A stretch of 36,079 nt of DNA from Planctomycetota bacterium (lineage in GTDB: Bacteria; Planctomycetota; Planctomycetia; Gemmatales; Gemmataceae), in the NCBI GenBank assembly GCA_016872605.1, contig VGZI01000044.1:1-36079 (forward strand), written 5' to 3'. Positions 16,816 to 24,035 of the stretch are shown piece by piece (position 1 is the first letter of the stretch; each line of letters opens with the position of its first letter). The notes under the pieces are model-generated. The model was not told the DNA's origin, made no database searches, and saw only the letters and a program-made list of their open reading frames with translations. A program made the position numbers and the translations under genes.

Positions 16816-17766
16816 TTAATGATGGTGATGATGGGCAGAAGGTCCGTGGGCATGCGCCGTCCCACCTTCAGCGTGGACATGGACGTCTTCTTCGCCGGCG
16901 TCGTGGTGGTGATCGCCATGGGCCGCGTGCTCGGCATGTTCGAGAACGCCGCCGAGGAACAGAGCGGTGAGGAACGTGAACAAGTACGCTTGCAAGAAGG
17001 CGACGAACAACTCAAGCAGACTCATCGCCGTCACGACGACCACGCTGGCGACCGTGACACCCCAGAACAGTCCTTCGCCGGTGTGCTTGACCGCCGGAAT
17101 GAACAGCAAGATCGTCGCCAACACCATGTGCCCGGCAAAGACGTTGGCGAAAAGACGAACGGCCAAGACGAAGCACTTGAGCAAGAGCCCCATGAACTCG
17201 ATCGGCCAGAGTATCATCCACAGCGGAATCTTCATCGCCAGCGGCATGTCCATGTGCGGCGCGAACGACATCAAGTGCGCTTTCCAGCCAAACCGCATGA
17301 TGCTCGAGACGGTGATGAGGATGTACGTTCCTGTTGCCAGCACGAGGGTGACCGAGAAACTGGCTGTCGGCGACCCCAAGAATGGGATCATGCCAAGGAG
17401 ATTGCAGGTCAAGACGAAGAGGAACACCGTCCAAAGGTAAGGGACGTAACGATCGGCTTCTTTGCCGATGTACGGCTTGGCAATGTTGTCGCGGATGAAG
17501 GTGAGGATGAACTCGAAGAAGTTCCAGAAGAGCCCGGTCGGTGCTTCGCCGGTACGAATTTTCTTGGCTAACGGAATGTAGACCCAACAGATCAGGACGG
17601 CCGCGACGGTCATCAGGACGCAATATTTGGTGAGACCGAAACCTTTGCCTTGCGGCCAACTGTGAGAGCCGAGCATCGGAATGTGCCAATGCAGCCAGTC
17701 GGAGATGTGCCAATCCATCGTGTCCAGAACGTGGCTGAAAGCGTCGGCGAAAAGCATCGACTCCAC
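16816..17766 (-). CDS. atpB: F1Fo ATP synthase a subunit with His-rich C-terminal tail
   Basis: 316 residues. Membrane helices are visible throughout. The essential arginine is Arg204 in LAVRLFANVFAGHMVLATILL, and the last helix carries LLELFVAFLQAYLFTFLTALFL. After the final helix comes a roughly 40-residue tail dominated by His, with Ala, Gly and acidic residues, ending in five His. Such a tail is not part of the proton channel and could bind metal ions (inference). The N-terminus begins MESMLFADAFSHVLDTMDWH. Start ATG at 17766, 16 nt after the atpI-like stop. Confidence 0.96.
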   Translation of the reverse strand: MESMLFADAFSHVLDTMDWHISDWLHWHIPMLGSHSWPQGKGFGLTKYCVLMTVAAVLICWVYIPLAKKIRTGEAPTGLFWNFFEFILTFIRDNIAKPYIGKEADRYVPYLWTVFLFVLTCNLLGMIPFLGSPTASFSVTLVLATGTYILITVSSIMRFGWKAHLMSFAPHMDMPLAMKIPLWMILWPIEFMGLLLKCFVLAVRLFANVFAGHMVLATILLFIPAVKHTGEGLFWGVTVASVVVVTAMSLLELFVAFLQAYLFTFLTALFLGGVLEHAEHAAHGDHHHDAGEEDVHVHAEGGTAHAHGPSAHHHHH

Positions 17767-17782
17767 CTGTGTCTGATTGCAC

Positions 17783-18172
17783 CTATCCCTGTGGCGGCCC
17801 GTCTACGGTCGGTTGCCCGCGCACGAGCAGCGTGATCTCAAAGGCCAACAGCGCCAGGTAGAACAGCAAGAGCCAAATCCAGAGCGCGTTGCCAAAGTAC
17901 TGAGGCAAACTGCGGGTGAGAAGCAGCCCACCGCCCAAAGCGACGGCCAAGCGTACGCCTGACCCGCCAAGACTGGCCATCAGCTGCATTTCCGGGGCGG
18001 CCTGGCAGCTGTAAATCACCCAGCCCAGGGCGATCGATGCAGGGACGAACGCCAGGCCGAATCCGACAGCGCCTTCCAGGAGAATTTCGTCTCCACCCGC
18101 AGAATACCCAAGTCCCAATACAGCCGCGCCGAACGCCAAACCCACGGATACGAAGAGGATCAAGCTTCTCAT
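17783..18172 (-). CDS. atpI: AtpI-like membrane protein of the ATP synthase operon
   Basis: 129 residues from ATG at 18172, which overlaps the upstream stop as ATGA. There are four predicted membrane helices: LILFVSVGLAFGAAVLGLG, GFGLAFVPASIALGWVIYS, VRLAVALGGGLLL and LWIWLLLFYLALLAFEITLL. Position between the AtpZ-like gene and atpB, together with size and topology, fit AtpI (subunit I), which helps c-ring assembly and metal supply in other bacteria. Sequence similarity is weak, as is usual for this protein, so the call rests on context and topology. Confidence 0.75.
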   Translation of the reverse strand: MRSLILFVSVGLAFGAAVLGLGYSAGGDEILLEGAVGFGLAFVPASIALGWVIYSCQAAPEMQLMASLGGSGVRLAVALGGGLLLTRSLPQYFGNALWIWLLLFYLALLAFEITLLVRGQPTVDGPPQG

Positions 18173-18405
18173 GGCGGCGGCTTCTTGTCGGACGAATCCT
18201 GACGCGCCTTCTCCTGCACCAACGCGATCAGGTGTACCAATCCCCCGACGAACCCCAGGATTGCCGCAACAACCGTGAGCCACGGCGTCGTGCCAAGCCA
18301 TTCGTCGGCCCAGTAGCCGAGCACAACCGGCAGCGCCATTTCCATGCCGACCTGCGCCAAGGACGCGTAATAGCCCAACTCGCGTGGCGTCGGCTTGTCG
18401 TTCAT
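18169..18405 (-). CDS. atpZ: AtpZ/AtpI family small membrane protein
   Basis: 78 residues from ATG at 18405 (MNDKPTPRELGYYASLAQVG); an upstream extension to 18546 is read through a repeat and rejected. Two membrane helices, ASLAQVGMEMALPVVLGYWADEWLGTTPWLTVVAAILGFVGGLVHLIALV in pattern, match the AtpZ type (DUF with a YxxLxQxGxxM... start and a D/E-W-L-G turn). It is the first gene of the atp operon, translationally coupled to the atpI-like gene. Confidence 0.8.
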   Translation of the reverse strand: MNDKPTPRELGYYASLAQVGMEMALPVVLGYWADEWLGTTPWLTVVAAILGFVGGLVHLIALVQEKARQDSSDKKPPP

Positions 18406-19043
18406 GGTGGCCCCCAAGAAGGGACCGTGACTTCCTGATAATCGCGACGATGTTATTTTCTGGGTTGTCTGGGCATCGTCAACCACGTCTTGTGAATTTT
18501 TTCGCAAAGTCCGTTTGCGTTTAGCGCTCGCTTGGCGCCCTGCCAACGCTAACCCGGATTATTCACTGCGAAGAATTCTAACCAAAGAGGCACAGAGAGA
18601 AGATTGAATAGGTCAAACACACTCTGTTTCATCTGATGGCAGGGTAAATTCGCCATATCTCATTCACTGACTTGCCTTTCTCTGTGTTCTCAGTGTCTGT
18701 GTGGTGAATGATTCGGGCTAATCGTAAACGGCTCTCAAAAGCGCATTTTTTCCTTGACTTTGTGAATCGCAAACGAACACAACGCAAAATCCAACGAAAA
18801 TTCCCGCGCCAAACCCGAAAATTCGGAATTGCCGACAAGTTCGTCTTGACGCCCGCTATCCAAGAAATGTATGATCGTGAAAATTAAGAAAATCCAATAA
18901 TGCCTTCCGGTTGACGCTCTTGTCAATCCCCCCATACCTGCGACAAACATTTCCCTCCAACGACTGGCCGGGATGATTTCGCCACGGATGGTTGAGCCTC
19001 TTTCGAGAGTCCAGGCACGCCGAACCATCCGGAGTGTAGTCCC
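18406..19043. other. divergent intergenic region upstream of the atp operon
   Basis: About 640 bp without a gene I can support. It holds a GTTTAGCG palindrome (18518-18555), a longer imperfect inverted repeat (18586-18712), and an AT-richer stretch (about 18720-18900) next to which promoters for atpZ and the DUF4912 gene might lie. Small ORFs here have no recognisable content. Confidence 0.5.
18586..18712. repeat. imperfect inverted repeat of the CACAGAG/CTCTGTG type
   Basis: ACCAAAGAGGCACAGAGAG on the left faces CTTTCTCTGTGTTCTCAGTG and TCTGTGTGGTGAA on the right. This is the widespread 'CTCTGTGTTCTC...CTGTGGT' intergenic motif, here with roughly 70 nt between imperfect arms. Confidence 0.45.
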
Positions 19044-20165
19044 ATGTCGCGAGAAAAATGGGAATTGCTTAGCCGTTCCGCATTGCACGCCTTGGCCCAA
19101 CGAAAAGGGATCGCCGGCGCCTCACGCATGACCAAGGCGGAGTTGGTCGTCGCTCTGGTCAAATGGAGCAAGGCGCGGACGAAGGCCAAGCAAAGAAAGC
19201 CCGAGCGAGCAAAACCGCAAGCTCGCCCCCAGCTGCAGGCCGCCCACCACTCCAACGGTTCTGCCTCCACTGAAGAACAGGTCGAACGCAGCAAATACAC
19301 CGTCGGCACCCCGACCAAAGACCTCTCCGCGAAAGTTCCAAAGGAGTTGCCTAAGGGCTACGGCAAGGACCGCATCGTCTGCATGGTGCGCGACCCCTAC
19401 TGGCTGCACACCTACTGGGAGCTTACCCGCCAATCGGTCCAGCGTGCCGAGGCCGCCCTGGGCCACGACTGGCATGGCTCAAAGCCGATTCTGCGCGTTG
19501 TGGACATCACCGCGCGCGATGTCTCTCCCATGTCCGAATCCGCAGTCAAAGACATCGACATCCACGGCGGGTGCAACAACTGGTACATTGACGTGAGCGA
19601 TCCGCCACGCTCGTATCGCATCGACATCGGCTACCTGGCGCGCAACGGGCGTTTCTACGTGCTGGCGCGGTCCAACGTGGTCACGACGCCGCGCGCCGGC
19701 ATGAGCGACGTCATAGACGAAAACTGGGCCGACCTCGACCGCGAAAAAGCCGACCGTATTTTCGCCATGTCCGGCGGGTTCGATCCGGGCGCCAGCAGCC
19801 TCGAACTCAAGCAATTGTTCGAGGAACGTCTGCGCCGGCCGATGGGTTCCCCCGCCGTCACCAGCTTCGGCTCGGGCGCCTTTCAGTACGGCAAAGAGCG
19901 AGGCTTTCGTTTCGAGTTAAATGCCGAGTTGATCGTGTACGGCAGCACCGAGCCGGACGCGAAAGTCACCATTCAAGGCGAGCCGATCAAGTTGCGCTCC
20001 GACGGCACCTTCACTATGCGTTTCAGCTTGCCGGACGGCCGACAGATCATGCCTGCCGTCGCATATTCCGCCGACGGCGTCGAGGAGCGCACCATTGTCT
20101 TGGCCGTCGAACGCAACACGCGGCATCTGGAGCCGGTGGTTGCGGAGATGGAAGAGATGGGTTAG
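19044..20165 (+). CDS. DUF4912 protein with SAP-like N-terminus
   Basis: 373 residues, ATG preceded by GGAG at good spacing. The N-terminal helices LSRSALHALAQRKGIAGASRMTKAELVVALVK resemble SAP or Rho-N helix-extended-helix modules. A basic linker follows, then the DUF4912 core: LPKGYGKDRIVCMVRDPYWLHTYWEL, CNNWYIDVSDPPRSYRIDIGYLA, NGRFYVLARSNVVTTPR. The C-terminal third (ELIVYGSTEPDAKVTIQGEP, DGTFTMRFSLPDGRQ) looks like a small beta-sandwich carrying a Gly-rich edge. DUF4912 function is unknown. It faces the kinase cluster across a perfect inverted repeat, so it is adjacent but not co-transcribed. Confidence 0.85.
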   Translation: MSREKWELLSRSALHALAQRKGIAGASRMTKAELVVALVKWSKARTKAKQRKPERAKPQARPQLQAAHHSNGSASTEEQVERSKYTVGTPTKDLSAKVPKELPKGYGKDRIVCMVRDPYWLHTYWELTRQSVQRAEAALGHDWHGSKPILRVVDITARDVSPMSESAVKDIDIHGGCNNWYIDVSDPPRSYRIDIGYLARNGRFYVLARSNVVTTPRAGMSDVIDENWADLDREKADRIFAMSGGFDPGASSLELKQLFEERLRRPMGSPAVTSFGSGAFQYGKERGFRFELNAELIVYGSTEPDAKVTIQGEPIKLRSDGTFTMRFSLPDGRQIMPAVAYSADGVEERTIVLAVERNTRHLEPVVAEMEEMG

Positions 20166-20263
20166 CCGGACGCGCCAGCGACGGATGACGGCTTACCATC
20201 GCTGGTTAAAGATTAGGCGCGCGTTACAGTTTCAGCTTTCCGTCGCTGGCGCGTCCGGCTAAC
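20161..20263. terminator. perfect 25-bp inverted repeat between convergent genes
   Basis: Arms 20161-20185 and 20239-20263 are exact reverse complements (starting GTTAGCCGGACGCGCCAGCG), with a 53-nt loop. The left arm contains the DUF4912 stop codon, and the right arm ends 4 nt before the kinase stop codon. It probably ends both transcripts, and its length and exactness suggest a mobile palindromic repeat reused as a terminator. Confidence 0.7.
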
Positions 20264-20266
20264 AAG

Positions 20267-21352
20267 TCACATCCCGTGCAAAAGCTCCATCATCGCCGTG
20301 TGCAACGATCGAGCGTCCTGAAAGCGCTTGCTCGGTTCGGGGTCGAGGCAGCGTTCGATGAGCGCTCTCAATGTCGGCGTGCACGTTCCTTCAAGCAGCT
20401 TGAAATCGAACTGCACCGAGCGCGCTTGCATGGCGAGTCCCGGGGGCAGAAACTCCAGCGGGCTTTTTCCGGTCAATAACTGATAAAGATTGGCGCCGAT
20501 GGTGTAGACGTCGGCGGCGGGCGTCAGCACGTCGTAGGACTGCTCGGATTCGGGAGGGCAGTATCCCGCAGTTGCAGCCCCGGGGAGCAGCTTTTGGCCC
20601 GTGTCGAGATTGATAAGCTGGCATCCGCCGAGGTCGATGACGGTAACGCGGTCTTGGGCGGCGATGAGCAGGTTGGCCGGCTTGAGGTCCTGATAAATGA
20701 GCCGCCAGGTCATGCCGGCCCGCATCGGCTTGGGCTGATGCAGCACGTGAAAGACGTCGGCGACCTGGCACATGATCCGCAGTGTACGCGCCTCGGTCAA
20801 ACGTTTTTGCGGCGTGGCGTCGAGCAACTGCCCCAGCGACTGCCCTGCCACTGCTTCCATAATCAAGTACGGCTCCGCTTCCAGCATGTCCTGGTCGGCG
20901 TATTTCCATTCCTTCTTGTCTTCGGTGGTGTACGGCCCTTCGAGTTGCGGGTTGGCGTCGTAAACGAAATCATTCGGGTTCGGCACCGCGTTGCAGCCGG
21001 CGTTGCGCAGCAGCACCAGGATGCGGCGTTCCATCTCGAGCGTCTTTCGCGGTATGCGCAATTGATTCGTGAAGCCATCCTGATCCCGCACCTTGGCGTA
21101 CGGCACGACATCGTAGAACAGGCTCGTCTTGATCAGCACCCGGCATTGCGTTCGCTGATCGAGGCCTTCCAGCAGCAAGCCCATGCCGCCCGACGCGAAG
21201 AAGTTGACAATCGCGTAGCGTTGAGCCAAGGGTTGCGCGACCGTGAAGACTTTGCCCTTGTTATCGCCTTTGGGAACCTCGGCCCGAATGAACGTCCGGT
21301 CCTTCCACGTGAATTCTTGGGCGTTCAGGGTGCTGACAAGTTTGGAGGGCAT
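20267..21352 (-). CDS. Ser/Thr protein kinase (catalytically competent by motif)
   Basis: 361 residues from ATG at 21352 (MPSKLVSTLNAQEF); a longer start at 21403 would be read through a repeat. Kinase motifs in order: glycine loop ASGGMG (53-58), Lys75 in VLIKTSLF, YLIMEAVAGQSLGQLL hinge, catalytic loop YQDLKPANLL (Asp222, Lys224, Asn227; the usual His is Tyr), metal-binding DLG at 240-242, activation segment end GYCPPES, then DVYTIGANLYQLLTGKSP. There are no membrane helix or PASTA repeats, so it is cytosolic. An extra segment between strands (KVRDQDGFTNQLRIPRKT) is unusual. It is last in the PP2C-vWA-FHA-kinase run and the likely phosphate donor of that module. Confidence 0.88.
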   Translation of the reverse strand: MPSKLVSTLNAQEFTWKDRTFIRAEVPKGDNKGKVFTVAQPLAQRYAIVNFFASGGMGLLLEGLDQRTQCRVLIKTSLFYDVVPYAKVRDQDGFTNQLRIPRKTLEMERRILVLLRNAGCNAVPNPNDFVYDANPQLEGPYTTEDKKEWKYADQDMLEAEPYLIMEAVAGQSLGQLLDATPQKRLTEARTLRIMCQVADVFHVLHQPKPMRAGMTWRLIYQDLKPANLLIAAQDRVTVIDLGGCQLINLDTGQKLLPGAATAGYCPPESEQSYDVLTPAADVYTIGANLYQLLTGKSPLEFLPPGLAMQARSVQFDFKLLEGTCTPTLRALIERCLDPEPSKRFQDARSLHTAMMELLHGM

Positions 21353-21367
21353 GATTTTGGTCGTCCG

Positions 21368-21572
21368 CGTTGAGCGCTCGTGCGGCGCCAGGGTGCACGA
21401 CACGGTCTGCGCGGCCCCTTTTGGGAGGGCGAGGCTCCTGCCGAGCCGGAAGCGTCAGCATCGTAATGTCAACTCAGATTACTTGCGGGCTCGCGGCTCG
21501 GCAGGAGCCTCGCCCTCCCGTGCCGTTTGCAAACCATGTCGTGCACCCGCGGCGTCATGCGAGCGCTCAACG
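21368..21572. repeat. nested composite palindrome between the FHA and kinase genes
   Basis: Outer arms CGTTGAGCGCTCG (21368-21380) and complement (21560-21572); inner perfect 25-nt arms at 21423-21447 and 21495-21519 (GGGAGGGCGAGGCTCCTGCC at the left edge); weaker complementarity around GTGCACGACA and TGTCGTGCAC between them. Bases 21505-21548 recur at 32700-32743 with two mismatches, so the element is mobile or dispersed. Confidence 0.7.
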
Positions 21573-21579
21573 AAGACGG

Positions 21580-22452
21580 TCAAGCAATCTCGAACTTCAG
21601 CCGAATGACGCCGCCGAGGATGATGCGGCTGCCGGGCTGAAGGGGGTAATCCTGCATGGGAGTGAGCATCTGGGTTTCGAGCTGGGTTCCGGTATTGCCG
21701 GCCAGGGGGCGCAGCGTGAAGGCGCCGGTTGCGCGGGTGCGCAGAATCAACGCGTGCTTGCGCGAGATACGCCGAATCGTGGCGCGGTCGAACCATTCGT
21801 CGAGGTCGATGTCCGGGAACGTGCCCGCGACCACATCGAGCCGGCCGATCAACATGGCATCCTTGGTGAGTGCGAAATACTGAAGCGGCTTCTTGTCGGG
21901 GCCATAGAGGACCAGACACGGTGTGCCGGGCGAAGGCTTGATGCTGCGCACTTTCATGCCGGGGTCGCTTGCTGGTTCTTCCGTGGCGGCGGCAGCGGCC
22001 TGCGGCGCTGCTGGCGCCGCCGCGTCCTCGATAATAGCCATGGGCGGCGCTTCCTCGACGACCGCCATCGGAGGCACTTCCTCCACGACGGCCGCCGACG
22101 GCGCCTCCTCTACGACTTGGACCACGTCGATCGGCGCCGCCTCGTTCACAGTCGCGCCCGGCGGCTCCTCCTCCACGAGCGCGATGACGGGCTCCTCCAC
22201 CGGGGCTTTCAACTCCTTTTGCAAGCCTGTGCCGCACACGCAGAAGGTATCGACGTAGTCAGCCCCATACGTCTTGCCGCAGCCGGGGCAGTAACTTCCC
22301 CCCGGCGGAATCGACTTGGGCACATCGACTTTCGACGGAGTTGTCGACAGCTTAGACGCCGCCGGAGTGAATTCTTCGACGCTGGACCCGCACAAGGAGC
22401 AGGTGCGGCCGCCATCGGGGAGTTTTTCGCCACAGATGCTGCAAATGGCCAT
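21580..22452 (-). CDS. FHA-domain protein with two N-terminal zinc ribbons
   Basis: 290 residues from ATG at 22452 (MAICSICGEKLPDGG). Zinc ribbon 1 is CSIC...CSLC (4-21); zinc ribbon 2 is CPGC...CVCG (55-74). A low-complexity linker (about 84-165) consists of near-tandem VVEEAPPMA-type units. The FHA fold occupies about 175-290 with LIGR (Gly203, Arg204), IRRISRKHA (Ser230, His233) and Asn253, which are the residues that bind phosphothreonine peptides. It is the predicted phospho-reader of the cluster, probably binding a product of the neighbouring kinase. Cytosolic; no signal peptide or membrane helix. Confidence 0.88.
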   Translation of the reverse strand: MAICSICGEKLPDGGRTCSLCGSSVEEFTPAASKLSTTPSKVDVPKSIPPGGSYCPGCGKTYGADYVDTFCVCGTGLQKELKAPVEEPVIALVEEEPPGATVNEAAPIDVVQVVEEAPSAAVVEEVPPMAVVEEAPPMAIIEDAAAPAAPQAAAAATEEPASDPGMKVRSIKPSPGTPCLVLYGPDKKPLQYFALTKDAMLIGRLDVVAGTFPDIDLDEWFDRATIRRISRKHALILRTRATGAFTLRPLAGNTGTQLETQMLTPMQDYPLQPGSRIILGGVIRLKFEIA

Positions 22453-22474
22453 GATGCACCTGAAACGCGGGGAT

Positions 22475-22503
22475 CCCAGGGGTTCGCTGTGCTCGCCCCT
22501 GGG
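22475..22503. repeat. hairpin between the vWA and FHA genes
   Basis: 8-nt arms CCCAGGGG (22475-22482) and CCCCTGGG (22496-22503) with a 13-nt loop, in the 72-nt gap. Confidence 0.4.
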
Positions 22504-22524
22504 CTTCGCACTACTCACGACTCA

Positions 22525-23952
22525 CTAGAAATCGATATCCTGGGGAACGACGGCTTCCTCGGCTCGCGACGATGCTGCCAGCGAGCGGTTGAGCATTTCT
22601 TGCGAGATCGTCCCTTTTTGCGTGAACTCTTCTTGCATTGCGCGGTAGCTGTTGGCGGTCGCCTGGTCGCCAAAGTCTTCGAATTTCTTGATCAACGCGT
22701 CGAGCAGCTTTGCCACGATTTCGCGATCGCGCGGCGTGCCGCGGCCGGCCTTGAGCAAGTCGATCTTTGTCTGCAAGAAGAGCACTTGCCGCTGCACTTC
22801 GGCCCGGGAAAGAACCTTGCGTACATCGCCGGACCGCTCGGCAGCGCGATTGGCGTCGGCGGTGAACTCGACGATGATGTTCGTTTCGATCTTCTCGTCG
22901 GTCTTGTTCATGCTGGGCACGTCGTAGCTCAGCGTTGCCTTGGCGATGCGAAAGCGTTGGTTGGCGGCGCGGCCCGGAAGCGTGCAGCGGAAGAGAAACT
23001 CATACGCTTTGCCTCGCTCCATCTGCTCGAGCCGCAGCGGCACAACGTTGCCCGCGTCCGGCTGCAGATCGCCCACGAAGAGAATCTCCGGTTTGGTGCG
23101 ATACAGCTCGCGCACCTGCAACTCCGGCGACAGCCAAAGCTGAAGCTGCACGTTGGTTGCCTGGATGTTCTTTTGGCTCTTGATGGCCTGGCCGAACAGC
23201 GCTTGAGCGGCGTTTTCGTCGCGAATGTGATTGAAGGCGCCTGATAAGCTCGTCTTGGCGAGGTCGGTGAGGAAGGCGACTTTGCATTCGCCCGTTCCGA
23301 AGGCGACGATGGGCAGGTGGAACTCCTGACCGACCGATTGCGCGTTGCCCAAGGCGCGCGAAGGATCGTCGTCCTCGCCGTCGGTGAGAAGGACGAGCTT
23401 GCGCGTGCGCGGAGAATCGTCGATATTCGAGAGGACATCGCGCACTTGTTCGAAGGCGTTGCCCATGGCCGTGCCACCGCCGCCGACGGTGCTGAGTTGT
23501 TGGATGGAGCTGAAGACCTGGTCCATGTCGTTTGGGCTGATGGCCTGGGCGAGCATGTGCGTTTGATGGTCGAACGCGATCAGGGTGACGAGATCGTCGC
23601 CGCTGAGACGTTCGATCATTTTCTGTACGACGTCGCAGGCCATTTCGCGGCGGCTGGGGACGTCGGAAACGACGCGCTGGGCAGCTCGGCCCTCCGCCGA
23701 ACCAGAGCCGACGCGTTGAGCGTTGGGATCGCGGCGAACCAGCACGTCCATCGACTCCGATACATCGACCATAAGGATCAGATGCGTCGGGATCGACGGA
23801 GGTGGGGGAGGCGGCGCGCCCCCGGCGACGGGCGCCATCGTCAGCGCCGACGTGTTCGGCTCGATCGTCAACAGCGCGTAGACATCGCCCGGCATGTTCT
23901 CTTCGAAGTACGGCCGATCGAGTTTCCATTTCAAGGTAAAAGCGTCTGCCAT
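22525..23952 (-). CDS. von Willebrand factor A domain protein
   Basis: 475 residues, no signal peptide. After a beta-rich N-terminus and a Pro run (about 47-52), the vWA domain spans about 55-250. Its metal-ion-dependent adhesion site is complete: DVSES (63-67), Thr161 in GGGGTAMGNAF, and LLTDGEDDD (Asp191). A C-terminal beta domain follows (about 265-370: LQLWLSPELQVRELY, LPGRAANQRFRIAKATLSYDV) and then a helical tail (RAEVQRQVLFLQTKIDLLKAGR). Layout resembles cytosolic TerY/YfbK-like vWA proteins. It lies between the PP2C and FHA genes and probably scaffolds phosphorylated partners in a Mg-dependent way (inference). Confidence 0.88.
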   Translation of the reverse strand: MADAFTLKWKLDRPYFEENMPGDVYALLTIEPNTSALTMAPVAGGAPPPPPPSIPTHLILMVDVSESMDVLVRRDPNAQRVGSGSAEGRAAQRVVSDVPSRREMACDVVQKMIERLSGDDLVTLIAFDHQTHMLAQAISPNDMDQVFSSIQQLSTVGGGGTAMGNAFEQVRDVLSNIDDSPRTRKLVLLTDGEDDDPSRALGNAQSVGQEFHLPIVAFGTGECKVAFLTDLAKTSLSGAFNHIRDENAAQALFGQAIKSQKNIQATNVQLQLWLSPELQVRELYRTKPEILFVGDLQPDAGNVVPLRLEQMERGKAYEFLFRCTLPGRAANQRFRIAKATLSYDVPSMNKTDEKIETNIIVEFTADANRAAERSGDVRKVLSRAEVQRQVLFLQTKIDLLKAGRGTPRDREIVAKLLDALIKKFEDFGDQATANSYRAMQEEFTQKGTISQEMLNRSLAASSRAEEAVVPQDIDF

Positions 23953-23972
23953 GGGACGTTCCCGATTTGGCG

Positions 23973-24035
23973 CGTTTAGCCGTTCGCCGTCGGCGAACGA
24001 GGATTTCGCGCTCGCCCAAGGCGAGCGGCTAAACG
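23973..24035. repeat. cloverleaf-like palindrome between the PP2C and vWA genes
   Basis: Outer arms CGTTTAGCCG (23973-23982) and CGGCTAAACG (24026-24035) enclose two separate hairpins: CGTTCGCCG-T-CGGCGAACG (23981-23999) and CGCTCGCC-CAA-GGCGAGCG (24009-24027). The whole element almost fills the 76-nt gap, including the end of the PP2C gene. Confidence 0.6.

Noticed and set aside
16761..17015. Small ORF between atpE and atpB
   Set aside because: It overlaps the end of atpB out of frame and has no membrane or family features.
21370..23244. 624-codon plus-strand ORF
   Set aside because: Antisense to the FHA and vWA genes, starts within a palindrome, no family features.
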